Assembly (NCBI GenBank): GCA_002337385.1
Contig: DDFY01000012.1
Coordinates: 74,635 to 138,513 of the forward strand
Direction of reading: 5' to 3'
Length of the DNA stretch: 63,879 nucleotides
Origin: Erythrobacter sp. UBA1916
GTDB lineage: Bacteria > Pseudomonadota > Alphaproteobacteria > Sphingomonadales > Sphingomonadaceae
Shown here: positions 43,293 through 51,852 of the stretch, piece by piece
Position numbering within the stretch: position 1 is the stretch's first letter
Layout: every line of letters starts with the position of its first letter
Notes under the pieces: generated by a model
Databases searched by the model: none
Told to the model about the DNA's origin: nothing
What the model saw: the letters and a program-made list of their open reading frames with translations, nothing else
Position numbers and translations under genes: made by a program

Positions 43293-44948
43293 ATGACACG
43301 CTCGCTCATCGCTCCGCTTGCCATTTCCCGCCGGTCGTTGCTGCGTGCCTCGGCGCTCGGGTCAGCTTTGATGCTGCCTGCCGAACTGGTTGCGGCGCCG
43401 CCATCCGGTTTCACGCATTCGGTCGCCAGCGGCGATCCCGATCAGCACGGCATCACACTCTGGACTCGTTATGTAGGCCCCAGCCAGGAGCCGACATGGG
43501 TGCAGGCCGAAGTCGCTAGCGACGAGGAGTTCGCGAACATCCTCTGGAGCGGTGCAGCGCTGGCGGGAGGCGATACCGACTATTGCGTTCATATCCGGCC
43601 GCAGGACCTGTCACCGGGGCGCTGGTACTATTACCGCTTCCGGGCGCAGAACGGCGATCTCTCGCCCACCGGCCGCACCCGAACGCTTCCCGATGGGCCG
43701 CTGGATAGCTTCAGGATCGCGGTCTTCTCGTGCGCCAATGCCACCTCGGGGTGGTTCAACGCCTATGCCCATGCGGCGGAGCGCGACGATATCGACCTGC
43801 TGATCCATCTCGGCGACTACATCTACGAATCGAAGCTCACGCGCTCGGACGCGGTCGAGGGCATGGCCGAGGCACGGGGGATCGAGCCGGCGCACGAGAC
43901 CGTGAGCCTGGAGGACTATCGCCGCCGTTACGCCAGCTACCGCAACGATCCCGCCTTGCAGGAGCTTCACCGGCGTTTCCCGATGATAGCCATGTGGGAT
44001 GACCACGAGACGGTGAACAACAGCTGGGTCGACGGGGCGGCCAATCATGACGAAGCGAGCGAGGGCCCTTATCGCGCCCGCATGGCGGCGGGTGTGCGCG
44101 CATTCCACGAATGGCTGCCCATGCGGCCCAATCCCTATACGCGGTACGACCTCGGCAACCTCGCGACGATCTTCCGGCTCGAAACCCGTCTTCTGGCACG
44201 CTCCCGCCAGCTCGATCTGGAAGAGTGGTTCGCGCAGAACTCCGACGACTTCGAGGCTGCCGCCATCGCCTTTCGCGACGGACCGTTGGCCGACCAGTCC
44301 CGGACGATGCTGGGCGACGAGCAAGAGCGATGGCTGGCACGCGGGCTATCGGAATCGACAGCATCGGGAGTGAAGTGGCAGATTGTCGCCCAGCAGGTCA
44401 TCATGGGCCAGATGCGGATGCCGAGCGACTTCTCCTCCTCCTGGTTCGCGCCGGGCACGCAGCCTGACCCTGACGACCTCGCGGAGATGGCGCTTGGCGC
44501 ACGGCTGGCTGAGGTCGACCTGCCCTACAGCATGGACAAATGGGATGGTTATCCCGCTGCCCGCTCTCGCCTGTTCGATGCGGCGCGCACCTCGGCAGCC
44601 GATCTGGTCGTACTGAGCGGCGACAGCCACAATGCCTGGGCGTTCGAGCTTGAGCACGAAGGCCAGCCAGTCGGTGTGGAGTTCGCCGTACAGGGTGTCT
44701 CCTCACTGGGGCTGGACAAGCGCACAGACGGCAATCCCGCCGCGATAGCCAACAGCTTCCTCGGCGCGTGTCCCGAGCTCAAATGGTGCGACACCAGCCA
44801 GCGCGGCTATATGGTTCTGGACGTGCAGGCTGACAGTCTCACAACGGAATGGCTGTTCGTACCTGCTCGCTATGTTCGCTCGGTCGAGACCAACGGCATT
44901 CATCGGATGAAAGTTCGGAAGGGAACGCAGCGGATCGTGGCCGCCTGA
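43293..44948 (+). CDS. phoD: PhoD-like alkaline phosphatase / phosphodiesterase
   Basis: 551 residues. A Tat-type signal (ISRRSLLRASALGSALML) exports it folded. The N-terminal PhoD_N domain starts FTHSVASGDPDQHGITLWTR. The catalytic domain has FSCANATSGWFNAY, HLGDYIYE, AMWDDHETVNN and VLSGDSHNAWAFEL, the metal-binding stretches of PhoD. It hydrolyses phosphate mono- and diesters in the periplasm. No clear Pho box was found in the 200-nt divergent region. The symbol reflects family membership. Confidence 0.92.
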   Translation: MTRSLIAPLAISRRSLLRASALGSALMLPAELVAAPPSGFTHSVASGDPDQHGITLWTRYVGPSQEPTWVQAEVASDEEFANILWSGAALAGGDTDYCVHIRPQDLSPGRWYYYRFRAQNGDLSPTGRTRTLPDGPLDSFRIAVFSCANATSGWFNAYAHAAERDDIDLLIHLGDYIYESKLTRSDAVEGMAEARGIEPAHETVSLEDYRRRYASYRNDPALQELHRRFPMIAMWDDHETVNNSWVDGAANHDEASEGPYRARMAAGVRAFHEWLPMRPNPYTRYDLGNLATIFRLETRLLARSRQLDLEEWFAQNSDDFEAAAIAFRDGPLADQSRTMLGDEQERWLARGLSESTASGVKWQIVAQQVIMGQMRMPSDFSSSWFAPGTQPDPDDLAEMALGARLAEVDLPYSMDKWDGYPAARSRLFDAARTSAADLVVLSGDSHNAWAFELEHEGQPVGVEFAVQGVSSLGLDKRTDGNPAAIANSFLGACPELKWCDTSQRGYMVLDVQADSLTTEWLFVPARYVRSVETNGIHRMKVRKGTQRIVAA

Positions 44949-44989
44949 TTAGCCGCCACTCGGTCGGCCCGATGCGGCAGGGCCGCGCA

Positions 44990-45856
44990 TCAAAGCCCCA
45001 GCGCCCGGCGAGCCTCGATCATCGTGGTTATCACCTGGGGCTTGCTTTGCTGCGGCGTCGCCGAGCAAACCGCGTTCCGCCGCGCGGCGAGGAATTGCCC
45101 CGGTGGCTGCCCCATAACTTTCTTGAACATCGTGATGAAGGTGCTCGCACTTTCATACCCCAGATCGAACGAGACGGTCTGCACCGATGCACCTTCAGTC
45201 AGGCGCTCGATTGCGAACATCACCTGGAACTGCTGGCGCCACCGCCCGAAGTTCATGCCGATCTGGCTCATGATGAGCCTGAACAGGCTGCGCTCGCTCA
45301 TGGCGACGATCCGCGCCCATTCCCCGATGGTCGTGCGATTGGCGGGGTCTGACGACAGGGCCTGGGCGATGGTTCTCAATCGCGGGTCCGTCGGCATTGG
45401 CAGGTGGAGATTTCCCATTGGTGCGCGCTCGAGCTGGTCGAGCATGGTCTGAATAAGGCGACCGTCAGCGCCTTCGGCATCATATAGCCGGGGGAGGCGG
45501 GTCACAGCGATCAGCAGTTGGTGCAGCAACGGACCAGTCGAGAAGGTGCTGCACTCCGCAGGCAGATTGCAGGCAAGCTCGGGGTCAATGAAGAGTGTGT
45601 AGACTTCAAGATCGCCAGCACAGCGCACGCTGTGCTCGGTGTCGCCGGGGATCCACAATGCGCACTGCCGTGGCACCATCCACAAACCGTGCGCCACCTC
45701 GCAGGTGATGAGGCCGCGGACCGCCAGGATAAGTTGTGCTTCGCGATGCCGATGCGGCGGCTGCTCCAAGCCATCGGTGAAAAGCTCCATACCCACCGCC
45801 GAAACGGGCCGAGGAACCTCTGCCGGTTCAAAATCCTCGTAGTCGTTGTTTTGCAT
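44990..45856 (-). CDS. AraC-family transcriptional regulator
   Basis: About 288 residues. The N-terminal cupin-like sensing domain includes RHREAQLILAVRGLITCEVA and WIPGDTEHSVRCAGD. The C-terminal HTH pair is RTTIGEWARIVAMSERSLFRLIMSQIG and the conserved SFDLGYESASTFITMFKKVMGQPPGQF. ATG 45856 (MQNNDYEDFEP) is my choice; the frame extends to 45904. It sits 63 nt before the end of the PepSY gene set and convergent with phoD. The class often regulates transporters, but the target is unknown. Confidence 0.88.
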   Translation of the reverse strand: MQNNDYEDFEPAEVPRPVSAVGMELFTDGLEQPPHRHREAQLILAVRGLITCEVAHGLWMVPRQCALWIPGDTEHSVRCAGDLEVYTLFIDPELACNLPAECSTFSTGPLLHQLLIAVTRLPRLYDAEGADGRLIQTMLDQLERAPMGNLHLPMPTDPRLRTIAQALSSDPANRTTIGEWARIVAMSERSLFRLIMSQIGMNFGRWRQQFQVMFAIERLTEGASVQTVSFDLGYESASTFITMFKKVMGQPPGQFLAARRNAVCSATPQQSKPQVITTMIEARRALGL

Positions 45857-45919
45857 CGTTCTGGTCCAGAGGGGGCAGACTTCCATTTGCCAGAAAAACC
45901 TCAAAAATGCGAATGATTC

Positions 45920-47452
45920 TTAACTGCATGAAGGAATTGCGACAACAGAACGCCTGAACTTGAGCATCGGCCGGGCGACAAGGAAGGCGATCAGGAGCAG
46001 CGCGGCGTCGACCGCCCAGCTCATCGGATCGACGGCGGAAAGGCCACTTGCGGCGCTGATCGCGGCATGGACCAAGGCCAGTCCTGCGAGCGCCACCGCT
46101 GTCGCTGCGCGCAGGCTGACAGCCAGACGATCTTGCATCGAGGGCAAACACGCCAAGGCATAGGCCGCCGCTGTGCCCGCAGCCCAACCGAGCAGTGGTG
46201 CCTCCTTCGCGTCCACTGCAAGCGACGGAATCGCCGCAAGCGTAAGCGCCAACGGTTGCCCCCAGATGGTAGCTGTCCACAGCCGCTCCATGATCGGCGC
46301 GGGGCGTCCCTTGTCGCGTCGACGGATCAACCAGATCTGAAACCCGGTCGCCGTGATGCAGCACATCGACAGGCCGAGAAGGCCGTAGGCAAGCTTGACG
46401 AAGATCCCGCCAAACCAGCCAAAGTGAAGCGGCTGAATCGCGAATATCATCTGCTGGGCGAACGACCGCTCGGCGACGTCGGAAGCGAAGACCTTGTTGC
46501 CCTTGCTGTCGTAAATAACGCTTTCTCTGAGAGGGAGGCCGCGCGGATCGCGCAGGCCGATCCCGATCCGCTGGCCCTTGGCTCCCGGCTGCTGGATGGA
46601 GACCGACTGGAGCGCAAAGCCGGGAGCGGCTGCGGTCGCTGCGGCGATGAACGGCGCGCTCGGCGGAACCGGATCGGTGCGCGGCGCGTCAGGCTCCCCT
46701 CGGGCGGAAGGCCCCGCAAACTCGGAAAAGGCCTTGGTCATGTCCCCCTGATAGGTGGTCGCAGCGACACTGCCCAAAACGATGAGGAAGACGCCGAGGA
46801 AAGCCGCAGTGAAGGCCATGATGAGGTGAAAGGGCAGGCCCCAGGTGCCCATGCGGTTATGAAGGTCGGCCTGGCTCAGCCGCGCAGACCCGCCGCTGCG
46901 GAGCCGGAAGGCGTCTTTGATGATGCGCGGATGGGCAAGAATGCCCGAAATCACCAGCGCCAGCAGAGCCATTCCCGCCAGCCCCACGATCACTGTGCCA
47001 ATGCCATAGGGGAGGTGAAGATCGACATGCAGGCCCACCAGAAAGTCGCTGACATCGTGGCGCACCTTCAGCACCGGCTGGCCCGATGCATCGGCGAACC
47101 AGCTCCCGCTGTTCATGCGATCACGACTCCTTGCAGAAAGCACGAAATGCGGATTGGAGGCCGAGGGGAGGGCCGCCGAAACCGATTGTGCTGCGTCTTT
47201 CGGCCCCATTTCGCGCAGCGCAGCCAGCCCCTCGTCAATCACCTCGGGCGTAACGGAGACCACCCTCGGGGCGGTGGGCTGTTCCCAGCGTTCCAGCTCC
47301 TGCACGAACACCACGACGCTGCCCGTCAGGCAGATAAGGTAGATCGCCACACTGAACGCCAAGCCCAGCGCGGAATGCCCCGCCAGCAAGGCGCTGACCC
47401 AGCCTTTGGAAAACAGTGGTTTACGCCTTGCGGGGCGGAGGGGATTGGTCAT
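45920..47452 (-). CDS. PepSY-associated membrane protein (second copy)
   Basis: 510 residues. Helix near 25-50 (GHSALGLAFSVAIYLICLTGSVVVFVQELERW), PepSY regions, then helices near 160-180, 205-230, 350-375 and four at the C-terminus (ALTLAAIPSLA onward). WGLPFHLIMAFTAAFLG and QPLHFGWFGGIFVKLAYGLLG are typical of PepSY_TM proteins. ATG overlaps the stop of the small membrane protein gene. It is probably iron-related, given the siderophore receptor at 48895-51225, though that receptor has a separate transcript. Confidence 0.85.
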   Translation of the reverse strand: MTNPLRPARRKPLFSKGWVSALLAGHSALGLAFSVAIYLICLTGSVVVFVQELERWEQPTAPRVVSVTPEVIDEGLAALREMGPKDAAQSVSAALPSASNPHFVLSARSRDRMNSGSWFADASGQPVLKVRHDVSDFLVGLHVDLHLPYGIGTVIVGLAGMALLALVISGILAHPRIIKDAFRLRSGGSARLSQADLHNRMGTWGLPFHLIMAFTAAFLGVFLIVLGSVAATTYQGDMTKAFSEFAGPSARGEPDAPRTDPVPPSAPFIAAATAAAPGFALQSVSIQQPGAKGQRIGIGLRDPRGLPLRESVIYDSKGNKVFASDVAERSFAQQMIFAIQPLHFGWFGGIFVKLAYGLLGLSMCCITATGFQIWLIRRRDKGRPAPIMERLWTATIWGQPLALTLAAIPSLAVDAKEAPLLGWAAGTAAAYALACLPSMQDRLAVSLRAATAVALAGLALVHAAISAASGLSAVDPMSWAVDAALLLIAFLVARPMLKFRRSVVAIPSCS

Positions 47453-48024
47453 GACAACAAGGTCCAGGCAATAACAGCACCAGCGATGACGGATGCGCCG
47501 GTCATGCCGAGGACGGGGCGCAGCATCACGCGGTCACTCAGCATCCAGATGATGAGACATGCCCAGAGCAGCGGCACGATAACGACGGCTGCGGCGAAGC
47601 GGTCGGCCTGCGCCCCCGGCGCGATGCCAGCCACCGCCGCGCCGATCGCGTTGGCGGTGATCGCGGTGAGAAGGAGTGCTGCCACGCCTCTCGCCCAGCC
47701 GCGCCAGCGCGTTTGGCGTGGTTCGTCGGGCTCGCGCGCTGTTCCTTCTTTGACGCGTGGCCGCGATAGCCGGGCGGGCCGACGCTCTTCACCGAATTTG
47801 ACCACCACCATCGCACACAGGCTGAAAGCCAGCAGAACCGCAGCGAGGCCGACGACCACCCCGAGCCACACAGCAAAAAGGGCAGCGGCGGGGATGAGCA
47901 TCAGCCACCCGCCTGCCGCGCATCGTTTGCGCCGCACTCCTGCACCGCGCCACGCTGTCCGCAGCAACAGGACCGACGCAATACACGCCGCCATCCCGAA
48001 CGCCCCTGCTATCTGCCCGATCAA
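47449..48024 (-). CDS. Small multi-helix membrane protein, iron-uptake neighbourhood
   Basis: About 191 residues from TTG 48024, which has GGAG 5 nt upstream; the open frame runs to 48138 but no convincing start lies there. Hydrophobic stretches: IGQIAGAFGMAACIASVLLL, LMLIPAAALFAVWLGVVVGL plus the following helix, a charged loop with Arg/Pro, then ALLLTAITANAIGAAVAGI and VVIVPLLWACLIIWML. I recognise no family by name. It overlaps the PepSY gene start (ATGA) and so is its translational partner. Confidence 0.6.
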   Translation of the reverse strand: MIGQIAGAFGMAACIASVLLLRTAWRGAGVRRKRCAAGGWLMLIPAAALFAVWLGVVVGLAAVLLAFSLCAMVVVKFGEERRPARLSRPRVKEGTAREPDEPRQTRWRGWARGVAALLLTAITANAIGAAVAGIAPGAQADRFAAAVVIVPLLWACLIIWMLSDRVMLRPVLGMTGASVIAGAVIAWTLLS

Positions 48025-48362
48025 AGAAACTCCGTGCCCCTGGCTTTGAAAACGCGAATTGATTGCAATAAGCCAATAGAGCGGTTTTCCGGCAGGCACC
48101 TTGTGCAAAACCGCCAAAGAGTTTCGAGATACCGCCATACCTAGCCATGGCTTGGCGGAAGCGAAGAGGACGGGGCCGGAGGGGCCAAATTTGGCAGAAT
48201 CGCGAAAGCAACTGGCTGGCGAGGGTGATGCTGTAAGGGGGAAGCTGTCTTAGTTTTGCAGTGCGCCTGAGTTGCGTGTGCCGCCAAATCCAATCGGCGA
48301 CCAACAGGACACAATGTGATGAGCCGAACTGCTTCAACCCGCATTTCGCCCCGGCTGCCGTG
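48025..48362. other. Intergenic region between divergent genes
   Basis: About 340 nt that should carry promoters for the leftward PepSY pair and the rightward small gene. I see no Fur-like repeat of the kind found at 36994 and 51247, and no RNA gene. Several open frames cross it without recognisable domains. Confidence 0.4.
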
Positions 48363-48821
48363 ATGCACGCCAAGCCAACGAGCATGAGGGCGCGGCATTA
48401 CCATGAGCGTCTGATCATCAAGGCGATGCGCCTGTTGGCAGCGCCGGTGCCCGGGCCATCTTCGGGCGAGGATCTGCTGCGCCGGGCCGGCATTGAAGAA
48501 GAGGGAATATCGGCGCTGGCCGCTGTGGTCGCCCTGTTGCCGCGGATGTTGCCTGCGGTGCACCTTCACGGCATCGGCTCTCCCTTCGTCTCGTCGGGTG
48601 AGATCCTTCTTCTTGGCGAAATCGCGCGTCGTCAGCGGCAGCGTTCCGTGCCTCAGCTGGGCGCCGATCGCTGGCCGCTCAAGCTTGCTCCAGCGCTCGA
48701 CCTGCTACTCGATGCCTCGGCCTCCGCGCTTTCTGCGGCCGACCTCTTCCTGTTTCATCGGACCATTTCTGCCGCACTCGATCACGCTCGCGAAATGCCC
48801 GAACTAGGCCAAAGCTTATGA
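48363..48821 (+). CDS. Hypothetical protein
   Basis: About 152 residues from ATG 48363 (alternative ATG 48384). No known domain is recognised. The sequence is Leu/Ala-rich with a helical look (GISALAAVVALLPRMLPAVHLHG, LKLAPALDLLLDASASALSAADLFLFH) but has no clear membrane helix. Third-position G/C use is strong in this frame, supporting coding. The end is convergent with the siderophore receptor gene. Competing minus-strand frames lack such bias. Confidence 0.5.
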   Translation: MHAKPTSMRARHYHERLIIKAMRLLAAPVPGPSSGEDLLRRAGIEEEGISALAAVVALLPRMLPAVHLHGIGSPFVSSGEILLLGEIARRQRQRSVPQLGADRWPLKLAPALDLLLDASASALSAADLFLFHRTISAALDHAREMPELGQSL

Positions 48822-48838
48822 CCGCTGGAAACTAACTT

Positions 48839-48874
48839 GCGGCGGGACCGACCGCATTGGGCCGGCCCCGCCGC
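48839..48874. terminator. Stem-loop between convergent genes
   Basis: GCGGCGGG...CCCGCCGC, an 8-bp stem with an inner GGCC-rich loop, between the hypothetical gene and the end of the siderophore receptor gene. There is no T-run. Confidence 0.4.
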
Positions 48875-48894
48875 ACAAGGCGCCTGCGACGGCT

Positions 48895-51225
48895 TTAGTA
48901 CCGCAAGTTCACGGTAAACATGGCGTTGCGCGGTGCTCCTACGGCGGCCGTGTCATAGAATCCGGCTCGCATCCAATACCGCTTGTCGAACAGGTTATTG
49001 ACGTTCACCGAAGCAGACAGACGGTCGCTGAAGGCATAGCGAGCAAGGGCATTCACCAGCGCATAGCTTCCTTGCACGACCGTCTGGTCCGTCAGGATGC
49101 CGCCCTGACCATCGGGCCGGTTGATCCCATTGAACTCGATATCGCTTTGCCAGTGGATGCCGCCACCAATCGTCAGTCCGTCCAATGCTCCGGGCAGGCG
49201 ATAGCTGGTGAAGAACTTGAGCGTCTTGCGAGGTTCCTGTGGGTTGATGCGTTCGCCGTCGGGCGCTTCGCTCTTCAGCAAGGTGAAGCCGCCTGACACA
49301 TTCCAGCCCGGCAGAATCTCGCCGTTTGCTTCAAGGTCGAACCCTCGGGTCTTGGTCCCGTCGACCGCGATATAGGCGGTGCTCAGCGGATTGTTCGGGT
49401 CGATGAAGCCGATATCCTGCTGCGCTAGTTGGTCCAGCCGCGTGTCGAACAGGGTCAGCGAGAGGTTGAGATCGCCGCCAAGGAACTCGCCCTTGATGCC
49501 GACTTCCCGGCTATTGCCTCTGGTCGGTTTTAGGATGTTGCCGTTGCGGTCGCGCCGGTCGGGTTGCGGCTTGAATATCTCGGTATAGCTCGCGAACAGC
49601 GTGAAGTTCCGGGTCACGTCATATGTCGCGCCGACATAGGGCGTGAACCTGTTCTGCCGATACCGAAGACTGTCCGACCCGACCTCGTCCTCATCCAGCT
49701 CATAGCGATTGAACCGGCCGCCAAGAATGACCTTGAGGTCATCCGTGGGTGACAGGCGGGCCGCTGCATAGACCCCGTATTTCCTGGTCTTGACGGTCGA
49801 GGCCGCAGCCCACTGGCGGGCGTTGTTCTCGAAGTCGAGGCGCGGAATCTCGCCCACCTGGTCAAGCGATGGCGCGGGCGTCGCCGAGAACGGAAAATAG
49901 AGGTTGGTGGAGAGGCGGGACCCCGGCGAGTTCCGTTTCATCCACGAGAGGGTGGTGCCGACAATCAACTGGTGCTCTCTGCCGAAAAGCTGGATCGGCC
50001 CGTTGGTTTGCAAGTCCAGCGTATCCTGCTTGGTCTTGCTGCGGAACTTCGTGCCAGCCCCCATCACCGGGACGCTGGAGAAACCCGACTGCCGATCGGG
50101 ATAAAAGCCGATCGTCCGCCGGGGATTGGTAGGATCGACACCCGTCAGCGCAAACAGCTCCGCGTCGGAGTCCAGCTGCGAGTGGGTGAGGGCGCTCTTG
50201 AATTTCCAGCCATTGGCGAACTCGTGAGACAGGTTGACGAAGGCCGTCTGGGATTCGACCTCAAAATAGGTCCATGGCGGCGACAGGCTTGCGGAACTGC
50301 GCAGATCGGTCGTCAGCGAGCCGTCGCTGTAGAAGAGCGGGGCAGCGCCCCAGGACGAGCCCTTCGGCTCATTGTGCTGATATTCGAAGCCCGCGGTCAG
50401 GATCGTATGATCGGTCAGATCGGCCTCGACCACACCATAGCCGATGGCCTTCTTCTTGCGGTAGAAGTCGAGATAGGATTCCTGATCCTGATAGACGCCG
50501 ATGAGGCGTGCGCGGATGCTGCCGCTACTGGTGAGCGGCGCGGACACATCGAGCGTGCCGCGATAGTTCTCCCATGATCCTGCCAGCGCTGATGCGGCGA
50601 TGGCGAAGTCATTCTTGGGGCGTTTGCGGATTAGATTGATCGAGGCCGAGGGATTGCCGGAGCCGGTTAGAAGCCCGGTTGCGCCTCTCACGACCTCGAC
50701 GCGATCATAGAGCGCAGTGTCGATGAACCCGATGCCGTTATCGAGCGAACTCACCACCCCGTCATACATGATGTTGTCGACGCCAAATCCGCGCGACGAA
50801 TATCTCACGCGTTCGGAATCGATGTAGTTGCGCGTCACGCCCGGCGCGCTTTGCAGCACGGAGTCGAGACTTGTAAGGTTCTGGTCCTCCATGTTCTGGC
50901 TGGTGATGACCGTAACCGCCTGCGGGATTTCCCTCGGCTTCAGCGGCAGGCCGAGCGCGGCGCCGGTTGAGCGCGTGGTATAGGAGCCGGAGTCTTCCGT
51001 GGTCTGGCCCTCCTGCACGCCGGTGACGATGATGACGGTGTCGCCCGTGTTCGTCTCCGCATTATCCCGTCGATCGCCTGACTCTGCCTGGGCTGCGCTA
51101 CTCGCTGTGATGATCGCGCATGCGACGAGGGACCCCGCACTTCTGGCAATCGTTCGCCCATGTCCGTCACCAAGACCTTGCAAACGACCAGAACGCCTTC
51201 CGACGAAACCCGTTACCCCGAACAT
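48895..51225 (-). CDS. TonB-dependent siderophore receptor (second)
   Basis: 776 residues. A long N-terminus with Arg residues and a hydrophobic signal (SLVACAIITASSAAQA) leads to the TonB-box region (TVIIVTGVQ), plug (LPLKPREIPQAVTVITSQNMEDQN; VEVVRGATGLLTGSGNPSASINLIRKRP) and a barrel ending NAMFTVNLRY. The layout is that of FhuE/FpvA-like ferric siderophore receptors. ATG 51225 has AAGGGG 5 nt upstream and a Fur-like box 22 nt upstream. Confidence 0.92.
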   Translation of the reverse strand: MFGVTGFVGRRSGRLQGLGDGHGRTIARSAGSLVACAIITASSAAQAESGDRRDNAETNTGDTVIIVTGVQEGQTTEDSGSYTTRSTGAALGLPLKPREIPQAVTVITSQNMEDQNLTSLDSVLQSAPGVTRNYIDSERVRYSSRGFGVDNIMYDGVVSSLDNGIGFIDTALYDRVEVVRGATGLLTGSGNPSASINLIRKRPKNDFAIAASALAGSWENYRGTLDVSAPLTSSGSIRARLIGVYQDQESYLDFYRKKKAIGYGVVEADLTDHTILTAGFEYQHNEPKGSSWGAAPLFYSDGSLTTDLRSSASLSPPWTYFEVESQTAFVNLSHEFANGWKFKSALTHSQLDSDAELFALTGVDPTNPRRTIGFYPDRQSGFSSVPVMGAGTKFRSKTKQDTLDLQTNGPIQLFGREHQLIVGTTLSWMKRNSPGSRLSTNLYFPFSATPAPSLDQVGEIPRLDFENNARQWAAASTVKTRKYGVYAAARLSPTDDLKVILGGRFNRYELDEDEVGSDSLRYRQNRFTPYVGATYDVTRNFTLFASYTEIFKPQPDRRDRNGNILKPTRGNSREVGIKGEFLGGDLNLSLTLFDTRLDQLAQQDIGFIDPNNPLSTAYIAVDGTKTRGFDLEANGEILPGWNVSGGFTLLKSEAPDGERINPQEPRKTLKFFTSYRLPGALDGLTIGGGIHWQSDIEFNGINRPDGQGGILTDQTVVQGSYALVNALARYAFSDRLSASVNVNNLFDKRYWMRAGFYDTAAVGAPRNAMFTVNLRY

Positions 51226-51246
51226 TGAAACCCCTTTTCCAATTAG

Positions 51247-51261
51247 TGCGAACGCCTCGCA
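51247..51261. promoter_or_regulatory. Fur-like operator before the second siderophore receptor
   Basis: TGCGA-N5-TCGCA, ending 22 nt upstream of the receptor start; read on the minus strand it begins TAATGCGA as at 36994-37010. Two equal boxes before two siderophore receptors support iron control. Confidence 0.6.
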
Positions 51262-51592
51262 TTAACAATTAAGGGTCTCGTACAGCGTGCGTCGCGATCT
51301 GGCGCTTGTCAGATCGGCCAATCGATTTCGCGATTCAGACAAAAGTCGCGAAAAGCAGGAACGACCGAGACCGGCCAAGGTGAGAAGCGGCTACTTCGCT
51401 TTCCCGCGCAGGCCCTTGGCACAGGTCACGCGGGCAACCTTCGGGTGAGGCGCGAGACTGGCGGATATCACGTCAGCCACCTTCGCCCATGTCGCGGTGG
51501 AAGCTGACCATCCAGAGACGGCTCAGACGCGGTTGGCGATACCCGGCCTGCGGCACTGGACATTACCAGCGCACGGGCCGTATCGGCGGCGC
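51262..51592. other. Intergenic region without a recognisable gene
   Basis: About 330 nt between the Fur-like box and the small gene at 51593. A minus-strand frame ending near 51391 gives about 37 residues with no start codon and no known domain, so I do not call it. Confidence 0.4.
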
Positions 51593-51799
51593 ATGAGTAT
51601 CCTTGCAACGATCATGAACACCGCCACCGGCCGCCCGATCCAGAAGATGTCCTTCGGTCGCATGCCGAAACCCTGGGCCAGTTTTAACCTGGAAAGCGGT
51701 GAACTGGTCACCGCCGAGCGCATTGACGTGGGCAAGCCCGCGCCGGGCAAATTCATCGCTCCGGTAGAAGTGTGGGTAACGCTCAAGTCCGAGGCATAG
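51593..51799 (+). CDS. Small hypothetical protein before the Hsp70-like gene
   Basis: 68 residues from ATG 51593 (MSILATIMNTATGRPIQKMS...). It has no signal peptide, no membrane helix and no recognised family. High third-position GC and the 50-nt distance to the Hsp70-like gene support a real gene. The open frame extends upstream to 51497 without a good start. Confidence 0.5.
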   Translation: MSILATIMNTATGRPIQKMSFGRMPKPWASFNLESGELVTAERIDVGKPAPGKFIAPVEVWVTLKSEA

Positions 51800-51852
51800 C
51801 CAAAGGCCACACGCGCCACCGGCTTACTGCGCGTTAGATAGGATAGGTGACG

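Noticed and set aside
51391..51510. Short minus-strand frame ending in a Lys/Arg-rich tail
   Set aside because: About 37 residues without a start codon or ribosome-binding site and no known family.
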